DNA from: Mycolicibacterium neoaurum ATCC 25795
GTDB lineage: Bacteria; Actinomycetota; Actinomycetes; Mycobacteriales; Mycobacteriaceae
Reading direction: 5' to 3'
DNA: 64,000 nt
Assembly: GCF_000691525.1 (NCBI RefSeq)
Contig: NZ_JMDW01000002.1
Span: 155,411 to 219,410, forward strand
Both the position numbers and the translations under genes were made by a program. Each line of letters starts with the position of its first letter. The stretch's first letter is position 1. Below are positions 16,363 through 26,988 of the stretch, in pieces. The notes under the pieces are model-generated. The model saw only the letters and a program-made list of their open reading frames with translations. It was not told the origin of the DNA and ran no database searches.

Positions 16363-17583
16363 ATGACGAGGGGCCCGGCGGCCCGGACTGCGAGACCAAC
16401 GATGCCGAGCGCACCAGACCAACGGACATCGCCACCCGCGCGGGGCAGGATCGCACGTCTGGCCGCATGGCTGTTGGTGCTGGCCGGCGCTGCGCTGCTT
16501 GCCGCCGCACCGACAGCCGCCGAGCCGGTCCCGGACCAGGAACCCGAGCCGCGGTCGACCACCGTTGCGGTGCACACTCTCGAGCCGTTCGTGATGCGGA
16601 CCGGCAACGGGGACCTGACCGGGTTCAGCATCGAGCTGTGGAATGACATCGCCAAACGTCTCGGATGGTCCACCGAGTACGTCGATGTCGGCAGCGTCGG
16701 TGGTCAATTGTCGGCGGTCGCGTCCGGGCAGGCCGATGTCGCGATCGGCGGCATCTCGCTGACCGCCGATCGCGAGCGGTCGTTCGACTTCTCCCATCCC
16801 ACGCTGGATGCCGGCCTGCAGATCATCGTTCCGGTACACGACACCCGGCCCTCGATCCCGGGCCTCGGCGGATATCTGGACCTGCTGCTGTCGCGCACCA
16901 TGCTGATCTGGCTCAGTGCCGCGATCGTCGTCAGCGTCGTACCGGCGCACATCTATTGGCTGATCGAGCGGCGCAGTCCCGAACCGGTGATCGCGCGTGC
17001 GTATCTGCCGGGAATCTTCCAGGCGTTCGGTTGGGGTATCGGATCGCTGGTCGGTAAGAACGCGACCACGGCGACGCGCACCGTCACGCAGGCGTTGGCG
17101 ATCCTGTGGGGATTCGCCGGGATCGTCTTCATCTCGTTCTACTCGGCGAACCTCAGCGCCAGCCTCACCGTCGCCAAACTGGACGCCAAGATTGCCGGAC
17201 CTGCCGATCTCTACGACAAGTCCGTCGCGACCGTCGGCGGCACCACCGCCGCGGAGTACCTGCGCGACATGGGTATCGAGGCCACCCTCACCGACACCGT
17301 CGAGGAGTCGTATCACCTGTTGCGCGAGGAGGGTTATGACGCGGTCGTCTTCGACGCGCCGACACTGCGTTACTACGTGGCCCACCGCGGGGAGGGTGTC
17401 GCAGTGATGGCAGGTCCCGTATTCCACGACGAGGATCAGGGTTTCGTGATGGGATTGGACAGTCCGCTGCGCAAGCCGGTCAACCAGATGCTGTTCCAGA
17501 TGCGTGAGGACGGCACCTACAACCTCATCAAGAAGAAGTGGTTCGGCGACGACATCGCAACCACCGCGGCCGATCCCAACTGA
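16363..17583 (+). CDS. Ionotropic glutamate receptor-like protein (ligand-binding domain with pore helices)
   Basis: This roughly 406-aa protein has a signal peptide and a periplasmic type II solute-binding fold (about residues 65-160) with GFSIELWNDIAKRLG and ADVAIGGISLTADRER. A channel-like insert follows, with one helix (LIWLSAAIVVSVVPAHIYWL), a re-entrant stretch AFGWGIGSLVG, and a helix ending FYSANLSASLTVAKL. The second half of the binding fold completes it. This S1-pore-S2 order is that of glutamate receptors, and the last helix matches the eukaryotic SYTANLAAFLTV motif. The K+ filter TVGYG of GluR0 is absent. The start is uncertain between 16363 and 16402. It could be a ligand-gated channel or an unusual sensor. 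Confidence 0.8.
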   Translation: MTRGPAARTARPTMPSAPDQRTSPPARGRIARLAAWLLVLAGAALLAAAPTAAEPVPDQEPEPRSTTVAVHTLEPFVMRTGNGDLTGFSIELWNDIAKRLGWSTEYVDVGSVGGQLSAVASGQADVAIGGISLTADRERSFDFSHPTLDAGLQIIVPVHDTRPSIPGLGGYLDLLLSRTMLIWLSAAIVVSVVPAHIYWLIERRSPEPVIARAYLPGIFQAFGWGIGSLVGKNATTATRTVTQALAILWGFAGIVFISFYSANLSASLTVAKLDAKIAGPADLYDKSVATVGGTTAAEYLRDMGIEATLTDTVEESYHLLREEGYDAVVFDAPTLRYYVAHRGEGVAVMAGPVFHDEDQGFVMGLDSPLRKPVNQMLFQMREDGTYNLIKKKWFGDDIATTAADPN

Positions 17584-17604
17584 GGTCATCGCCCCCGAAC
17601 CTTA

Positions 17605-17635
17605 TCTTGACTAATTCCAGAAAAGGGTTCAGACT
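17605..17635 (+). promoter_or_regulatory. furA promoter with FurA operator
   Basis: TCTTGACTAATTCCAGAAAAGGG at 17605-17627 is nearly identical to the FurA-binding AT-rich box known upstream of mycobacterial furA. It contains a -35 TTGACT (17607-17612). A -10-like CAGACT at 17630-17635 follows after 17 bases. Transcription would start at or next to the GTG at 17642, giving leaderless mRNA as described in M. tuberculosis. Confidence 0.85.
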
Positions 17636-17641
17636 CGTCGT

Positions 17642-18094
17642 GTGGCGACCGCGCAGGACTTTCAGCAGATGCTGCGGGGCGCATCGCTTCGAGTGACGCG
17701 CCCGCGCATCGCGGTGCTCGGTGCCGTGCACCGGCATCCGCACGCCGACACCGATACGGTGATCCGGGCCGTGCGCGCCGAACTCGCCGACGTCTCGCAT
17801 CAGACCGTCTACGACTCGCTCAACGCCTTGACCGCCGCCGGCCTGCTGCGCCGCATCCAGCCGACGGGTTCGGTGGCTCGTTACGAATCCAGGGTCGGCG
17901 ACAACCACCACCACGTCGTGTGCCGCTCCTGCGGCGTCATCGCCGACGTCGAGTGCGCGGTGGGGGAGGCTCCCTGCCTCACCGCGGCAGACGACCACGG
18001 TTTCACGATCGACGAGGCCGAGGTCATCTACTGGGGCCTGTGCCCCGATTGCATTACCGCACAAGAACTTCAGCCGCACGTCGGCTCGAAGTAA
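17642..18094 (+). CDS. furA: FurA redox/iron-responsive repressor
   Basis: This 150-aa Fur-family protein has an N-terminal winged helix (LRVTRPRIAVLGAVHRHPHADTD..., helix ADVSHQTVYDSLNAL) and a C-terminal dimerisation domain. Visible metal sites are the HHH of NHHHVVCRSCG and the Cys of LCPDC, which with CRSC form the structural zinc pair. It represses its own promoter and the downstream katG and responds to oxidative stress. The GTG start immediately follows the promoter, so translation is probably leaderless. katG begins 36 bases after the stop. Confidence 0.95.
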   Translation: MATAQDFQQMLRGASLRVTRPRIAVLGAVHRHPHADTDTVIRAVRAELADVSHQTVYDSLNALTAAGLLRRIQPTGSVARYESRVGDNHHHVVCRSCGVIADVECAVGEAPCLTAADDHGFTIDEAEVIYWGLCPDCITAQELQPHVGSK

Positions 18095-18130
18095 GAAACC
18101 AGTCCGACAGCCCCGGAAAGGATCTACCAC

Positions 18131-20317
<2,187 letters not shown>

Positions 20318-20348
20318 GCGGACCTGAACCAATCTGCAGCCCTCGATC

Positions 20349-20388
20349 CAGGCCGGTTCCTTCGGGAACCGGCCTGGACGTGGTTTTG
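20349..20388 (+). terminator. Intrinsic terminator of furA-katG
   Basis: A perfect 13-bp stem (CCAGGCCGGTTCC / GGAACCGGCCTGG) with a stabilising TTCG tetraloop lies 31 bases past the katG stop. It is followed by a short T run (TTTT at 20385-20388). Confidence 0.9.
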
Positions 20389-20475
20389 CGGGTATTCCGT
20401 GCGCCGAACCTGAAGAAGGTGCCGAAGAATGCCCGAATTCTCGCATCCTTGTGCAAATTCGGCGCGAAAGGCCGG

Positions 20476-21420
20476 CTAGTGCGCGGCCGCCTTCTTCTTG
20501 CCGAAGGGCAGCACGTGCACGATCAGCGCGACCACGGCGCCGATGAGCAACCCCACCACCGCCGAGATCCCGGTGTTGACCAACCAGGCCACCCCGCCCT
20601 CGAACACGCCGATGGCATGCGCGGTCCAGTGTTCGGCGTCGTGGACCAACTCGTACGGCGGCCGCAAGCCGGCCTCGTAGCTCTGTGCCAGCAGGATGTG
20701 ACCGCCCACCCACAACATGGCCACCGTCCCGACGATGGACAACGTGGACAGCACCTTGGGCATCGCGGCGACCAATCCGCGACCCATCTTCTGCGCGAAG
20801 GCCGAACTGCGTTGTGCCAGTGCCAATCCCGCGTCGTCCATCTTCACGATGAGCGCGACGACCCCATATACCGCGGCGGTGATCACGATGGCCACGATCA
20901 CCAGGCTGGCCAGCCGCAACCAGAACGTCTGCTGGGCCACCTCGTTGAGTGCGATGACCATGATCTCGGCGGACAGGATGAAGTCGGTGCGGATGGCCCC
21001 GGACGTCATCGTCTTCTCGACATCCTCACCGGCCACCGCCGCCGGCGCGGCGTGTCCGTCACCACCGGAGATCCAGCCCCACACCTTCTCGGCGCCTTCG
21101 AAGCACAGGAACGTCGCCCCGGCCATCAGCAGATAGGGCAGCGCCCACGGCGCGAAGATGCTCAACAGCAGCGCCGCGGGCAGGATGAACACCAGCTTGT
21201 TGCGTAGCGACCCGATGGCGATGCGCTTGATCATCGGCAACTCGCGGTCGGCGGTGATCCCCTGCACATACTGCGGTGTCACCGCGGTGTCGTCGATGAC
21301 GACACCCGCCGCCTTGGCGGTGGCCCGCCCGGCGGCCGCGCCGATATCGTCCACCGATGCGGCGGCAAGGCGGGCCAGGGCGGCCACGTCGTCGAGGAGT
21401 CCGAACAGGCCTGCGCTCAT
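20476..21420 (-). CDS. DUF808/YedI-family membrane protein
   Basis: This 314-aa protein opens MSAGLFGLLDDVAALARLAAASVDD, the hallmark N-terminus of the DUF808 (E. coli YedI) family, and continues with KAAGVVIDDTAVTPQYVQG and about six membrane helices. It ends in a short basic tail GKKKAAAH. No biochemical role is established for the family. The frame is open to 21534, but the ATG at 21420 is the family start. It is convergent with katG and divergent from the PPOX gene, so it is likely a single-gene unit. Confidence 0.85.
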   Translation of the reverse strand: MSAGLFGLLDDVAALARLAAASVDDIGAAAGRATAKAAGVVIDDTAVTPQYVQGITADRELPMIKRIAIGSLRNKLVFILPAALLLSIFAPWALPYLLMAGATFLCFEGAEKVWGWISGGDGHAAPAAVAGEDVEKTMTSGAIRTDFILSAEIMVIALNEVAQQTFWLRLASLVIVAIVITAAVYGVVALIVKMDDAGLALAQRSSAFAQKMGRGLVAAMPKVLSTLSIVGTVAMLWVGGHILLAQSYEAGLRPPYELVHDAEHWTAHAIGVFEGGVAWLVNTGISAVVGLLIGAVVALIVHVLPFGKKKAAAH

Positions 21421-21523
21421 GCCTCCGAAGGCTAGCGGGTACGGCGGTCGGTGGCGACGGCACAGCGAACACCGGGGGATCCCGGTGCCGAACAGCGCCG
21501 TGAGCACCTGATAAGGATTGACG

Positions 21524-22024
21524 ATGGGAATCAATCAGCGCTCGAAGATCGTGATGTCCGATGAGGAGATAGCCGAGTTCATCGACCACAGTCGCACCGC
21601 CACCATGGCCACGGTGCTGCCCAACGGCCGTCCGCATCTGGTGGCCATGTGGTACGCCGTGCTGGACGGGGAGATCTGGTTCGAGACCAAGGCAAAATCG
21701 CAGAAGGCGGTCAACCTGCGGCGCGACCCCACGATCACCGTGATGATCGAGGACGGCCACACCTACGACACCCTGCGCGGTGTGTCGATCGACGGGACCG
21801 CGGAGATCATCGACGACCCGGAGACCAATATGCGCGTCGGGATCAGCGTGTGGGAGCGCTACACCGGGCCGTACTCCGAGGAGGTCAAACCGTTCGTCGA
21901 ACAGATGATGAACAACCGGGTCTGCGTCCGCGTGGTGCCGGGGCGCATCCGCAGCTGGGATCACCGCAAGCTCGGCATGCCCGCAGTTCCGTTGGGCGGC
22001 AGCACCGCTCAGTACCTGGGTTAG
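21524..22024 (+). CDS. PPOX-class (F420/FMN split-barrel) oxidoreductase
   Basis: This 166-aa split beta-barrel protein is of the pyridoxamine-phosphate-oxidase-like superfamily. TATMATVLPNGRPHLVAMWY and the FETKAKSQKAVNLRRDP segment are typical of the actinobacterial F420-dependent or FMN-binding FDOR branch. A redox role on a small substrate or an F420-binding role is likely; the substrate is not predictable. The ATG at 21524 (MGINQRSKIV) is used. The stop overlaps the convergent thioesterase gene by 4 bases. Confidence 0.82.
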   Translation: MGINQRSKIVMSDEEIAEFIDHSRTATMATVLPNGRPHLVAMWYAVLDGEIWFETKAKSQKAVNLRRDPTITVMIEDGHTYDTLRGVSIDGTAEIIDDPETNMRVGISVWERYTGPYSEEVKPFVEQMMNNRVCVRVVPGRIRSWDHRKLGMPAVPLGGSTAQYLG

Positions 22025-22818
22025 ACCGGCGGCGGCGCGAACCCCGGACTGACCAGCGCGGTGGCGATCCCGCTGCCGATCGGGCCCGTCCGGTCGAACA
22101 GCGTCGCCGTCCCGGTGGCGACCCCGGCGTCGGCGTAGTGCGTCAGCGCGCTCAGGCCGATATCGGGACCTTCCGGCAGCCGACTCAGCGTCAGCGTGTA
22201 GTCCGCGTTGATGTACAACAAACCGTCGGGTCCGAAGTGGGTCAGCGAGCTGACCACATCACCGGCGACCGCGGCGTGGGCGAACGGTGTCATGGGCTGC
22301 CCTTCGACGAGTGGGGTCATCATGCGCAGCCACATGTGCTTCGGGCCGTGGTGCGCCCATGCGCTCAGGTCGGTGCTGGTGCCCGCGCCGTGCGCGACGA
22401 ACTGCATGGGCGCGTCGGTGGGTGAACCATCGGGATCCGGCGGGGCGGGCATGTCGACCACATTCGTCCAGATATGCGTGTCCGGTGCCACCCCGCGACG
22501 TAGGTAGAGCACGCTGGCGCGCGCCACCGGTTGGTCGTCCTGCCGCGCGGTCGCGTCGATCACGATGATCCGGCGGCCGGCCCGCACGGTGGTCGTGCCG
22601 ACGGTGAGCGGAGCCAGCGCAGCCGGCCGGAAGAGGTCGACGGTCAGCCGTGCGGGCTGGAAATCCGGGTGACCGTGGTCGCGGTCGACGACGAAACCGA
22701 GCAGGCCACCCAGGACGTTGCCGCTGATGGTCTGGCCCCACGGGCCACGGGCGATGCTGTTGGGGGTGTAACGGTCACCCTCGGCGCTGAAGTAGGCGGC
22801 GGGCCTGGGGTTCGGCAC
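22021..22818 (-). CDS. Acyl-CoA thioesterase-like double-hotdog protein
   Basis: This 265-aa protein of the mycobacterial thioesterase family (4HBT_3/TesB-like) has an N-terminal half with RGPWGQTISGNVLGGLLGF and PARLTVDLFRPA, and a second hotdog half with HFGPDGLLYINADYTLTLSRLPEG. Such proteins hydrolyse fatty acyl-CoA esters. No catalytic residue can be assigned with confidence from sequence alone. It lies in a minus-strand run with the small GNAT and the pirin. Confidence 0.75.
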   Translation of the reverse strand: MPNPRPAAYFSAEGDRYTPNSIARGPWGQTISGNVLGGLLGFVVDRDHGHPDFQPARLTVDLFRPAALAPLTVGTTTVRAGRRIIVIDATARQDDQPVARASVLYLRRGVAPDTHIWTNVVDMPAPPDPDGSPTDAPMQFVAHGAGTSTDLSAWAHHGPKHMWLRMMTPLVEGQPMTPFAHAAVAGDVVSSLTHFGPDGLLYINADYTLTLSRLPEGPDIGLSALTHYADAGVATGTATLFDRTGPIGSGIATALVSPGFAPPPV

Positions 22819-22823
22819 GGACG

Positions 22824-23090
22824 CTAGGGATTCTTGGCCAGATACGCCGTCACCATCGAGCAGTACGACTCGATCTGTAAGCCCGCTGCGCGGGTGGCCG
22901 CCACGGTTTCGGCGACCAGGTGGGTGCCCAGCCCCCGTCCGCCGAACGCGGGATCGATCTCGGTGTGGGTGAATACCCGGACCCCGTCGCGATCGTGGAA
23001 GTCGATGAGACCCACCTGCCGCCCGTCCAGGGCGATGGTGAAGCGGTTGTCACCGGGGGTCACCACGGCTGGGTGCTGTTCAGCGCTCAC
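22824..23090 (-). CDS. Small GCN5-related N-acetyltransferase (YjdJ/GATD type)
   Basis: This 88-aa single-domain protein is of the mini-GNAT (NATD1/YjdJ) family. It has TIALDGRQVGLIDF, a central TEIDPAFGGRGLGTHL acetyl-CoA loop, and the conserved C-terminal SYCSMVTAYLAKNP. The small size and missing N-terminal strands are normal for this family, whose substrates are unknown. The 5' end overlaps the 3' end of the upstream pirin gene by 11 bases, so the two are probably co-expressed. Confidence 0.85.
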   Translation of the reverse strand: MSAEQHPAVVTPGDNRFTIALDGRQVGLIDFHDRDGVRVFTHTEIDPAFGGRGLGTHLVAETVAATRAAGLQIESYCSMVTAYLAKNP

Positions 23091-24036
23091 GGGGTTTGAG
23101 CCTAGTGCCGGGCATACCGGGGGCGGGCAGTCGGTCGACGGCGCCGTGGTAGCCGATGACCTCTCCGAACTGATCGGATCGGTCCTGCCACGCTTGCCGG
23201 TAGGCGACGATCTCGTCGTGGCTGCGGCCGACGAAGTTCCACCACATCAGGAGTGCCTCACCGAACGGCGGTCCGCCCAACAGGATCATCCGGGCTGCCT
23301 GCTCGCCGCTATTGACGATCGCCAGTCGATCGATCCCAGGGGACTGATACGCCAGATCGGCCCGGGACAGGGCAGTCCCGTTGACCTCGACCGCACCTTC
23401 GTCGAGCAGCACGCCATGTTCGAAGGACGGGTCGACGACCAGGCTGACGGTGGCTCGCGGCGCGATGTCCACCTGCGCACCCAGCAGCGGGGTGAAGGTG
23501 TGCACCGGCGAGCGGTCACCGGCGAGCTCGCCGAGAAAGACCCGCACCGTCGCACCGTCGATCACGCGTGGTTCGGGTACGTGATGGGCGAAGTCCCGTG
23601 CGGTGTGCCGGTCGCCGTCGGGCAGGGCGACCCACAGCTGGACGCCGTGCAGGATCGTGGTCTCGGGTGTGGCCACCTCGGAATGGCAGATGCCGGCACC
23701 GGCGGTCATCAGGTTGAGCTCGCCGGGCCGCACCGCCGCGTGCACCCCGTTGCTGTCGCGATGCTCGATCTCACCGTCGAAAAGCCAACTCACGGTCTGC
23801 AATCCGGTATGCGGATGCGGGGGGACGTTCATTCCGGCGGACGTCCGGATGTCCTGCGGTCCGTAGTGATCGGCGAAGCACCAGGCGCCGATCATGGAGC
23901 GTTCGCGTGACGGCAGAGTACGGCGCACCGTCATGGCCCGCGGCCCGCCGAGCGGCACCTCGCGAGCCTGCAGGATGCCCGTGAATGAGGAAGGGCGGCA
24001 GGCCACTTCGTCGGGAGCCGGATCGGCATTGCTCAT
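23080..24036 (-). CDS. Pirin-family bicupin protein
   Basis: This 318-aa pirin has an N-terminal cupin with GAWCFADHYGPQ and the metal-binding PPHPHTGLQTVSWLFDG (His-His ... Glu), then MTAGAGICHSE, HGVQLWVALP and a C-terminal cupin. Bacterial pirins are iron-binding; some are quercetin dioxygenases. The ATG at 24036 (MSNADPAPDEV) was preferred to the 24159 frame start. A second pirin lies at 52278 with low overall similarity, so this is not a recent duplication. Confidence 0.87.
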   Translation of the reverse strand: MSNADPAPDEVACRPSSFTGILQAREVPLGGPRAMTVRRTLPSRERSMIGAWCFADHYGPQDIRTSAGMNVPPHPHTGLQTVSWLFDGEIEHRDSNGVHAAVRPGELNLMTAGAGICHSEVATPETTILHGVQLWVALPDGDRHTARDFAHHVPEPRVIDGATVRVFLGELAGDRSPVHTFTPLLGAQVDIAPRATVSLVVDPSFEHGVLLDEGAVEVNGTALSRADLAYQSPGIDRLAIVNSGEQAARMILLGGPPFGEALLMWWNFVGRSHDEIVAYRQAWQDRSDQFGEVIGYHGAVDRLPAPGMPGTRLKPRER

Positions 24037-24249
24037 CGGGCCAAGCCTAGCGATGGTTCGGGGACGGTGCCGGCATGTCGCCTCTCGGCAAGTGGTCGCT
24101 CGAAGCGACGATATTTCAGTGGTACCCGGGGCATGTCCGGCACCGTCGCAACAGATCAACCGATCGTTGCGGCGCGGTATTCCATCGGCTGCCGGTCGGG
24201 TGCCGCTCCCGCTGCCTGCCCCTCGTCGACGGCAGCGGGAACGGCCCGT

Positions 24250-24540
24250 CTAGGCGGACTCGAGAAAGAGTCGGCGCGCCCGCACCGGGTAACCGTTGCG
24301 CTCGGCCAGTGAGCGCAGTTGCTTGAGCGCGAACGTTCGGCCGCGACCGGCTTCGGGGATGACGATGCCCGCCCACAGTCCCTCGGCCCGCGGAAGCTCG
24401 CACGCCTCCCGCGCGCACGCCCACCGGCGTGGGCACATCCGACACACCGTCTTGGCGTCCTCGTCGGCGGTGATGGTCCAGCGTTCCGGATCGCGGGTGC
24501 ATTCACCGATCGGCAGTCCGTCCAGGCCCAGTGCGTTCAT
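24250..24540 (-). CDS. whiB6: WhiB6 iron-sulfur regulator
   Basis: This 96-aa WhiB protein has the four [4Fe-4S] ligands Cys14, Cys33, Cys36 and Cys42 (C...CRMCPRRWAC). The GLWAGIVIPE turn and basic C-terminus RSLAERNGYPVRARR are specific to WhiB6. In M. tuberculosis whiB6 lies just upstream of ESX-1 and its product controls ESX-1 gene expression in response to redox and NO signals; the position is conserved here. A GGAGACACC ribosome site precedes the ATG. Confidence 0.95.
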   Translation of the reverse strand: MNALGLDGLPIGECTRDPERWTITADEDAKTVCRMCPRRWACAREACELPRAEGLWAGIVIPEAGRGRTFALKQLRSLAERNGYPVRARRLFLESA

Positions 24541-24851
24541 GGTGTCTCCTCGTGCGGCGGCGGCTCGGGTGCCGCGATGCCGACGAATCTAGAGCAGAAA
24601 CCGTAGCGATGCAACAGTTTGCCCGACCGAAGCTGCAGCAGTGCGCCGCCTCGGAATCTCGCCGACAGCTTGAACCCGCAGTTGAAGGCGTTTTTTGAGA
24701 AACCTGCCAAAAACCGCGTGCAACGCTTTGGCCGTCGCAATGATTCGGTACGGTGACGGTGGTGCAGCGCGATATGCACCCCAAGCCATAGCAGTGCTAC
24801 GGCTTTGGCTACGATCGGCGCACCCACCTCGGGGACCAGAAGGGATATGGC
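24541..24851. other. 311-bp divergent regulatory gap (whiB6 / HTH gene)
   Basis: No convincing gene is seen on either strand. The right end holds a palindrome and a -10-like box for the HTH gene; the left end must hold the whiB6 promoter. By analogy with M. tuberculosis this is where regulators of ESX-1 would bind, but no such site could be assigned. Confidence 0.6.
24783..24805. promoter_or_regulatory. Palindromic operator candidate upstream of the HTH gene
   Basis: AAGCC-A-TAGCAGTGCTA-C-GGCTT is a 23-base palindrome with one mismatched pair and a perfect TAGCA/TGCTA core at 24789-24799. It lies just before an extended -10-like GGCTACGAT (24807-24815), 46 bases before the GTG of the HTH gene. 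Confidence 0.55.
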
Positions 24852-25574
24852 GTGGTCGAGACCGGGAACGGCGAGCCTGCCGATGATCCCGGCATGGTCC
24901 GGGCAGGCGCCGCCGCCGCCGCTCGTCGTCGCGAACTCAACGTCAGCCAACGCCGGCTCGCCGCCGATGGTGTCATCAACGCCGGTGCGTTGATCGCGTT
25001 CGAGAAGGGACGCAGCTGGCCCCGCCTGGCCACCCGCACCAAGCTCGAGTCCGTCCTGCAATGGCCCCCCGGCACCATCGAACGCATCCGCCGGGGCGAG
25101 CAGGCCACCCCTGCGGCGCCTGCGCGGCCGCAGGCTCCCGCGACCGATGAGCTGCCGTTGATCGCCCAGGCCGTCGTCGCGGCGGCGAACACCTTTGCCG
25201 GCAGCATCGATGCGCTGCCGCCTGTCACCGACCCCGGGTTCACCGGCCGCGCCACCGCGATCCTTGCCGACCTGCGTCAGCTCGAGGCGGTCGCGGCCAG
25301 GGCGGCCCGCATCCAGCTGACCCCCGAGCTGATCAGAGCGTTGAGCGGGGTGCGCAGCCGGATCGACGAGCTGACCCTACGGGCCGCCGCGGCCCCGTCG
25401 GCGACGCTGGGCCAGCGGTTGTACGCCGCGCGGCGCCGCGCCAACCTGACCGTCAGCGAAACCGCGCTCGCCGCCGGTGTGTCCGACGACGTCATCATCG
25501 GCACCGAGGCCGAGCAGCCGCCGACCGAGGCCGAGGTCGGCGCCATCGAGGCGCTGATGGCCCAGATCGATTGA
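24852..25574 (+). CDS. HTH-domain protein of the ESX-1 flank
   Basis: This 240-aa protein appears to hold two helix-turn-helix units. The N-terminal one (about residues 20-72) reads RRRELNVSQRRLAADGVINA...FEKGRSWPRLATRTKLE, like an Xre/Cro fold. The C-terminal one (about residues 185-235) contains TLGQRLYAARRRANLTVSE and AAGVSDDVIIG. An Ala/Pro-rich linker and a helical segment join them. The GTG at 24852 has a good ribosome site (AGAAGGG). It is probably DNA-binding, and the palindrome before it may be its own site. Its place between whiB6 and ESX-1 suggests a role in ESX-1 control, which is an inference. Confidence 0.72.
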   Translation: MVETGNGEPADDPGMVRAGAAAAARRRELNVSQRRLAADGVINAGALIAFEKGRSWPRLATRTKLESVLQWPPGTIERIRRGEQATPAAPARPQAPATDELPLIAQAVVAAANTFAGSIDALPPVTDPGFTGRATAILADLRQLEAVAARAARIQLTPELIRALSGVRSRIDELTLRAAAAPSATLGQRLYAARRRANLTVSETALAAGVSDDVIIGTEAEQPPTEAEVGAIEALMAQID

Positions 25575-25586
25575 GCCGATCGCGGC

Positions 25587-26729
25587 TCAAAACCGCTCGC
25601 GGTGCCGATCGTCGCTCGTGGGAAAGTGTGCGGCCAGTGCGGCGGCAATCTCGACGAATTTCCGCCGGGTCGGCGCGGACATCGTGGCGGTGCCTGCGAT
25701 CACGCCGCCGGGACGCAACTGGTGGTCGAACGGGACCTCCACGACCGCCTGGCCCTGCCCGGCGAACTGCTGGGCAAGGATGGTCCGCGTCCGCTTGTCG
25801 GCATGACCGTCGGAATCGTTGAGCACCACCACCGTGCGCTGCAGCAGCCCGGTCAGTCCCCGCGCGGCCAGCCAGTCCATCGTCTGGCCCGCCGCGGCGG
25901 CGCCGTCGACCCACGGCGAGGACACCACGATCAGGGCGTCCAGGTCGCGCAGCACCTCCTGGGTCACCGGACTGTCCATCGTGGAACTGCAGTCGATGAT
26001 CGAGATGGAGAAGTGCCGGTCCAGCCGGGAGGTGGCCTCCCGGTAGATCGCCGGATCCAGAACCCGCCGCCGCGCCGGTGTCGCCTCACCGGCCAGGACG
26101 AACAGGCCTGCGGCGTTGTGGCCCACCCGCCCGCGGATATCGGCAAAGGTCTCCACATGCTCGTCGGCCGCGAGCTCCCAGTAGGACCCGACGGCCCGAG
26201 GATCCACCCGGCTGCCGAGCTTGCCGAACGCCGTGTCCGCGTCGACGGCCACCACCCGGTCGTCCTGGCGCAGTTCGGCCAGCACCGAGCCCACGCTGGC
26301 CGACACCGTCGTCTTACCGACGCCACCCTTGCCCAGCACACCGATCTTGTAGTGGCCCCGCATCGCACCGCGGATCCTGGCCTCGAGTTCGGCCTCGCGG
26401 AGCTCCTCGGGTGACGGCCCGAGGTTGATCAGCCCGAACGACGCCCGCAACACCAGCCGCCGCCAACCGCGTCCCGGTGCGGGCTTGCTGGTCGGAACCA
26501 GTTCTGCCACCGGTATCCGCTCGGCGTAGGAGGCCGGCGGGGCGGGCGGTGGCGGGTGTTGTCCGGCCCACGGCGGTGGCGGGTAGGGCGGCCGGTGGGA
26601 ATTACCTGCTGGCGGGGCCGGCCGCGGCGGTTGCGGCCATGACGGTGACACCTGGCGTTGCGCGGGGATGGGGCCGGTCTCCGCAGCATCTCCGGCCTGT
26701 CGGCGCGCCGTGTCATCGCGGTCGGTCAA
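25587..26729 (-). CDS. MinD/ParA-like ATPase, EspI paralogue
   Basis: This 380-aa protein has a Pro-rich disordered N-terminal third (PPYPPPPWAGQHPPPPAPP) and a MinD-like ATPase domain with the deviant Walker A GKGGVGKTTVS. The junction INLGPSPEELREAELEARIRG and the domain that follows match EspI at 38313 (INMGPSPDELYEMDLQARVRR), so the two are paralogues flanking the same ESX-1 core. A TTG at 26729 with GGAGAAC just upstream is the best start (LTDRDDTARR); the frame is open to 27023, but that part is low-complexity and overlaps espG1. It is divergent from espG1, where espE/espF are expected, and convergent with the HTH gene. Confidence 0.82.
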   Translation of the reverse strand: MTDRDDTARRQAGDAAETGPIPAQRQVSPSWPQPPRPAPPAGNSHRPPYPPPPWAGQHPPPPAPPASYAERIPVAELVPTSKPAPGRGWRRLVLRASFGLINLGPSPEELREAELEARIRGAMRGHYKIGVLGKGGVGKTTVSASVGSVLAELRQDDRVVAVDADTAFGKLGSRVDPRAVGSYWELAADEHVETFADIRGRVGHNAAGLFVLAGEATPARRRVLDPAIYREATSRLDRHFSISIIDCSSTMDSPVTQEVLRDLDALIVVSSPWVDGAAAAGQTMDWLAARGLTGLLQRTVVVLNDSDGHADKRTRTILAQQFAGQGQAVVEVPFDHQLRPGGVIAGTATMSAPTRRKFVEIAAALAAHFPTSDDRHRERF

Positions 26730-26988
26730 GGCGTTCTCCTCGTTCGATGTCTCCCAAGTATCGACCACCGCCGCGTCCTCGCCGGAGGGTATCCGGCCTG
26801 CCACCGCCGCGCCCGCGGCACGGGGTGTGGCCTGCCGAAATTCGTGCATCTGGGGTACTGCGGGCGCTGCTAGGGTCGGGTGGGCAAACGCGCGCCGGGC
26901 CGGTTTTCCGGCCGAATCCGCCGGATTCGGTCCGCGTGGGCCGTCACGACGCGACGATGGTTCTCCAAGGGGGAGGGGGATGTAGCCG

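Noticed and set aside
24695..24886. A 63-residue frame in the whiB6/HTH gap
   Set aside because: It runs across the HTH promoter and start, has no domain and an Arg-rich random look.
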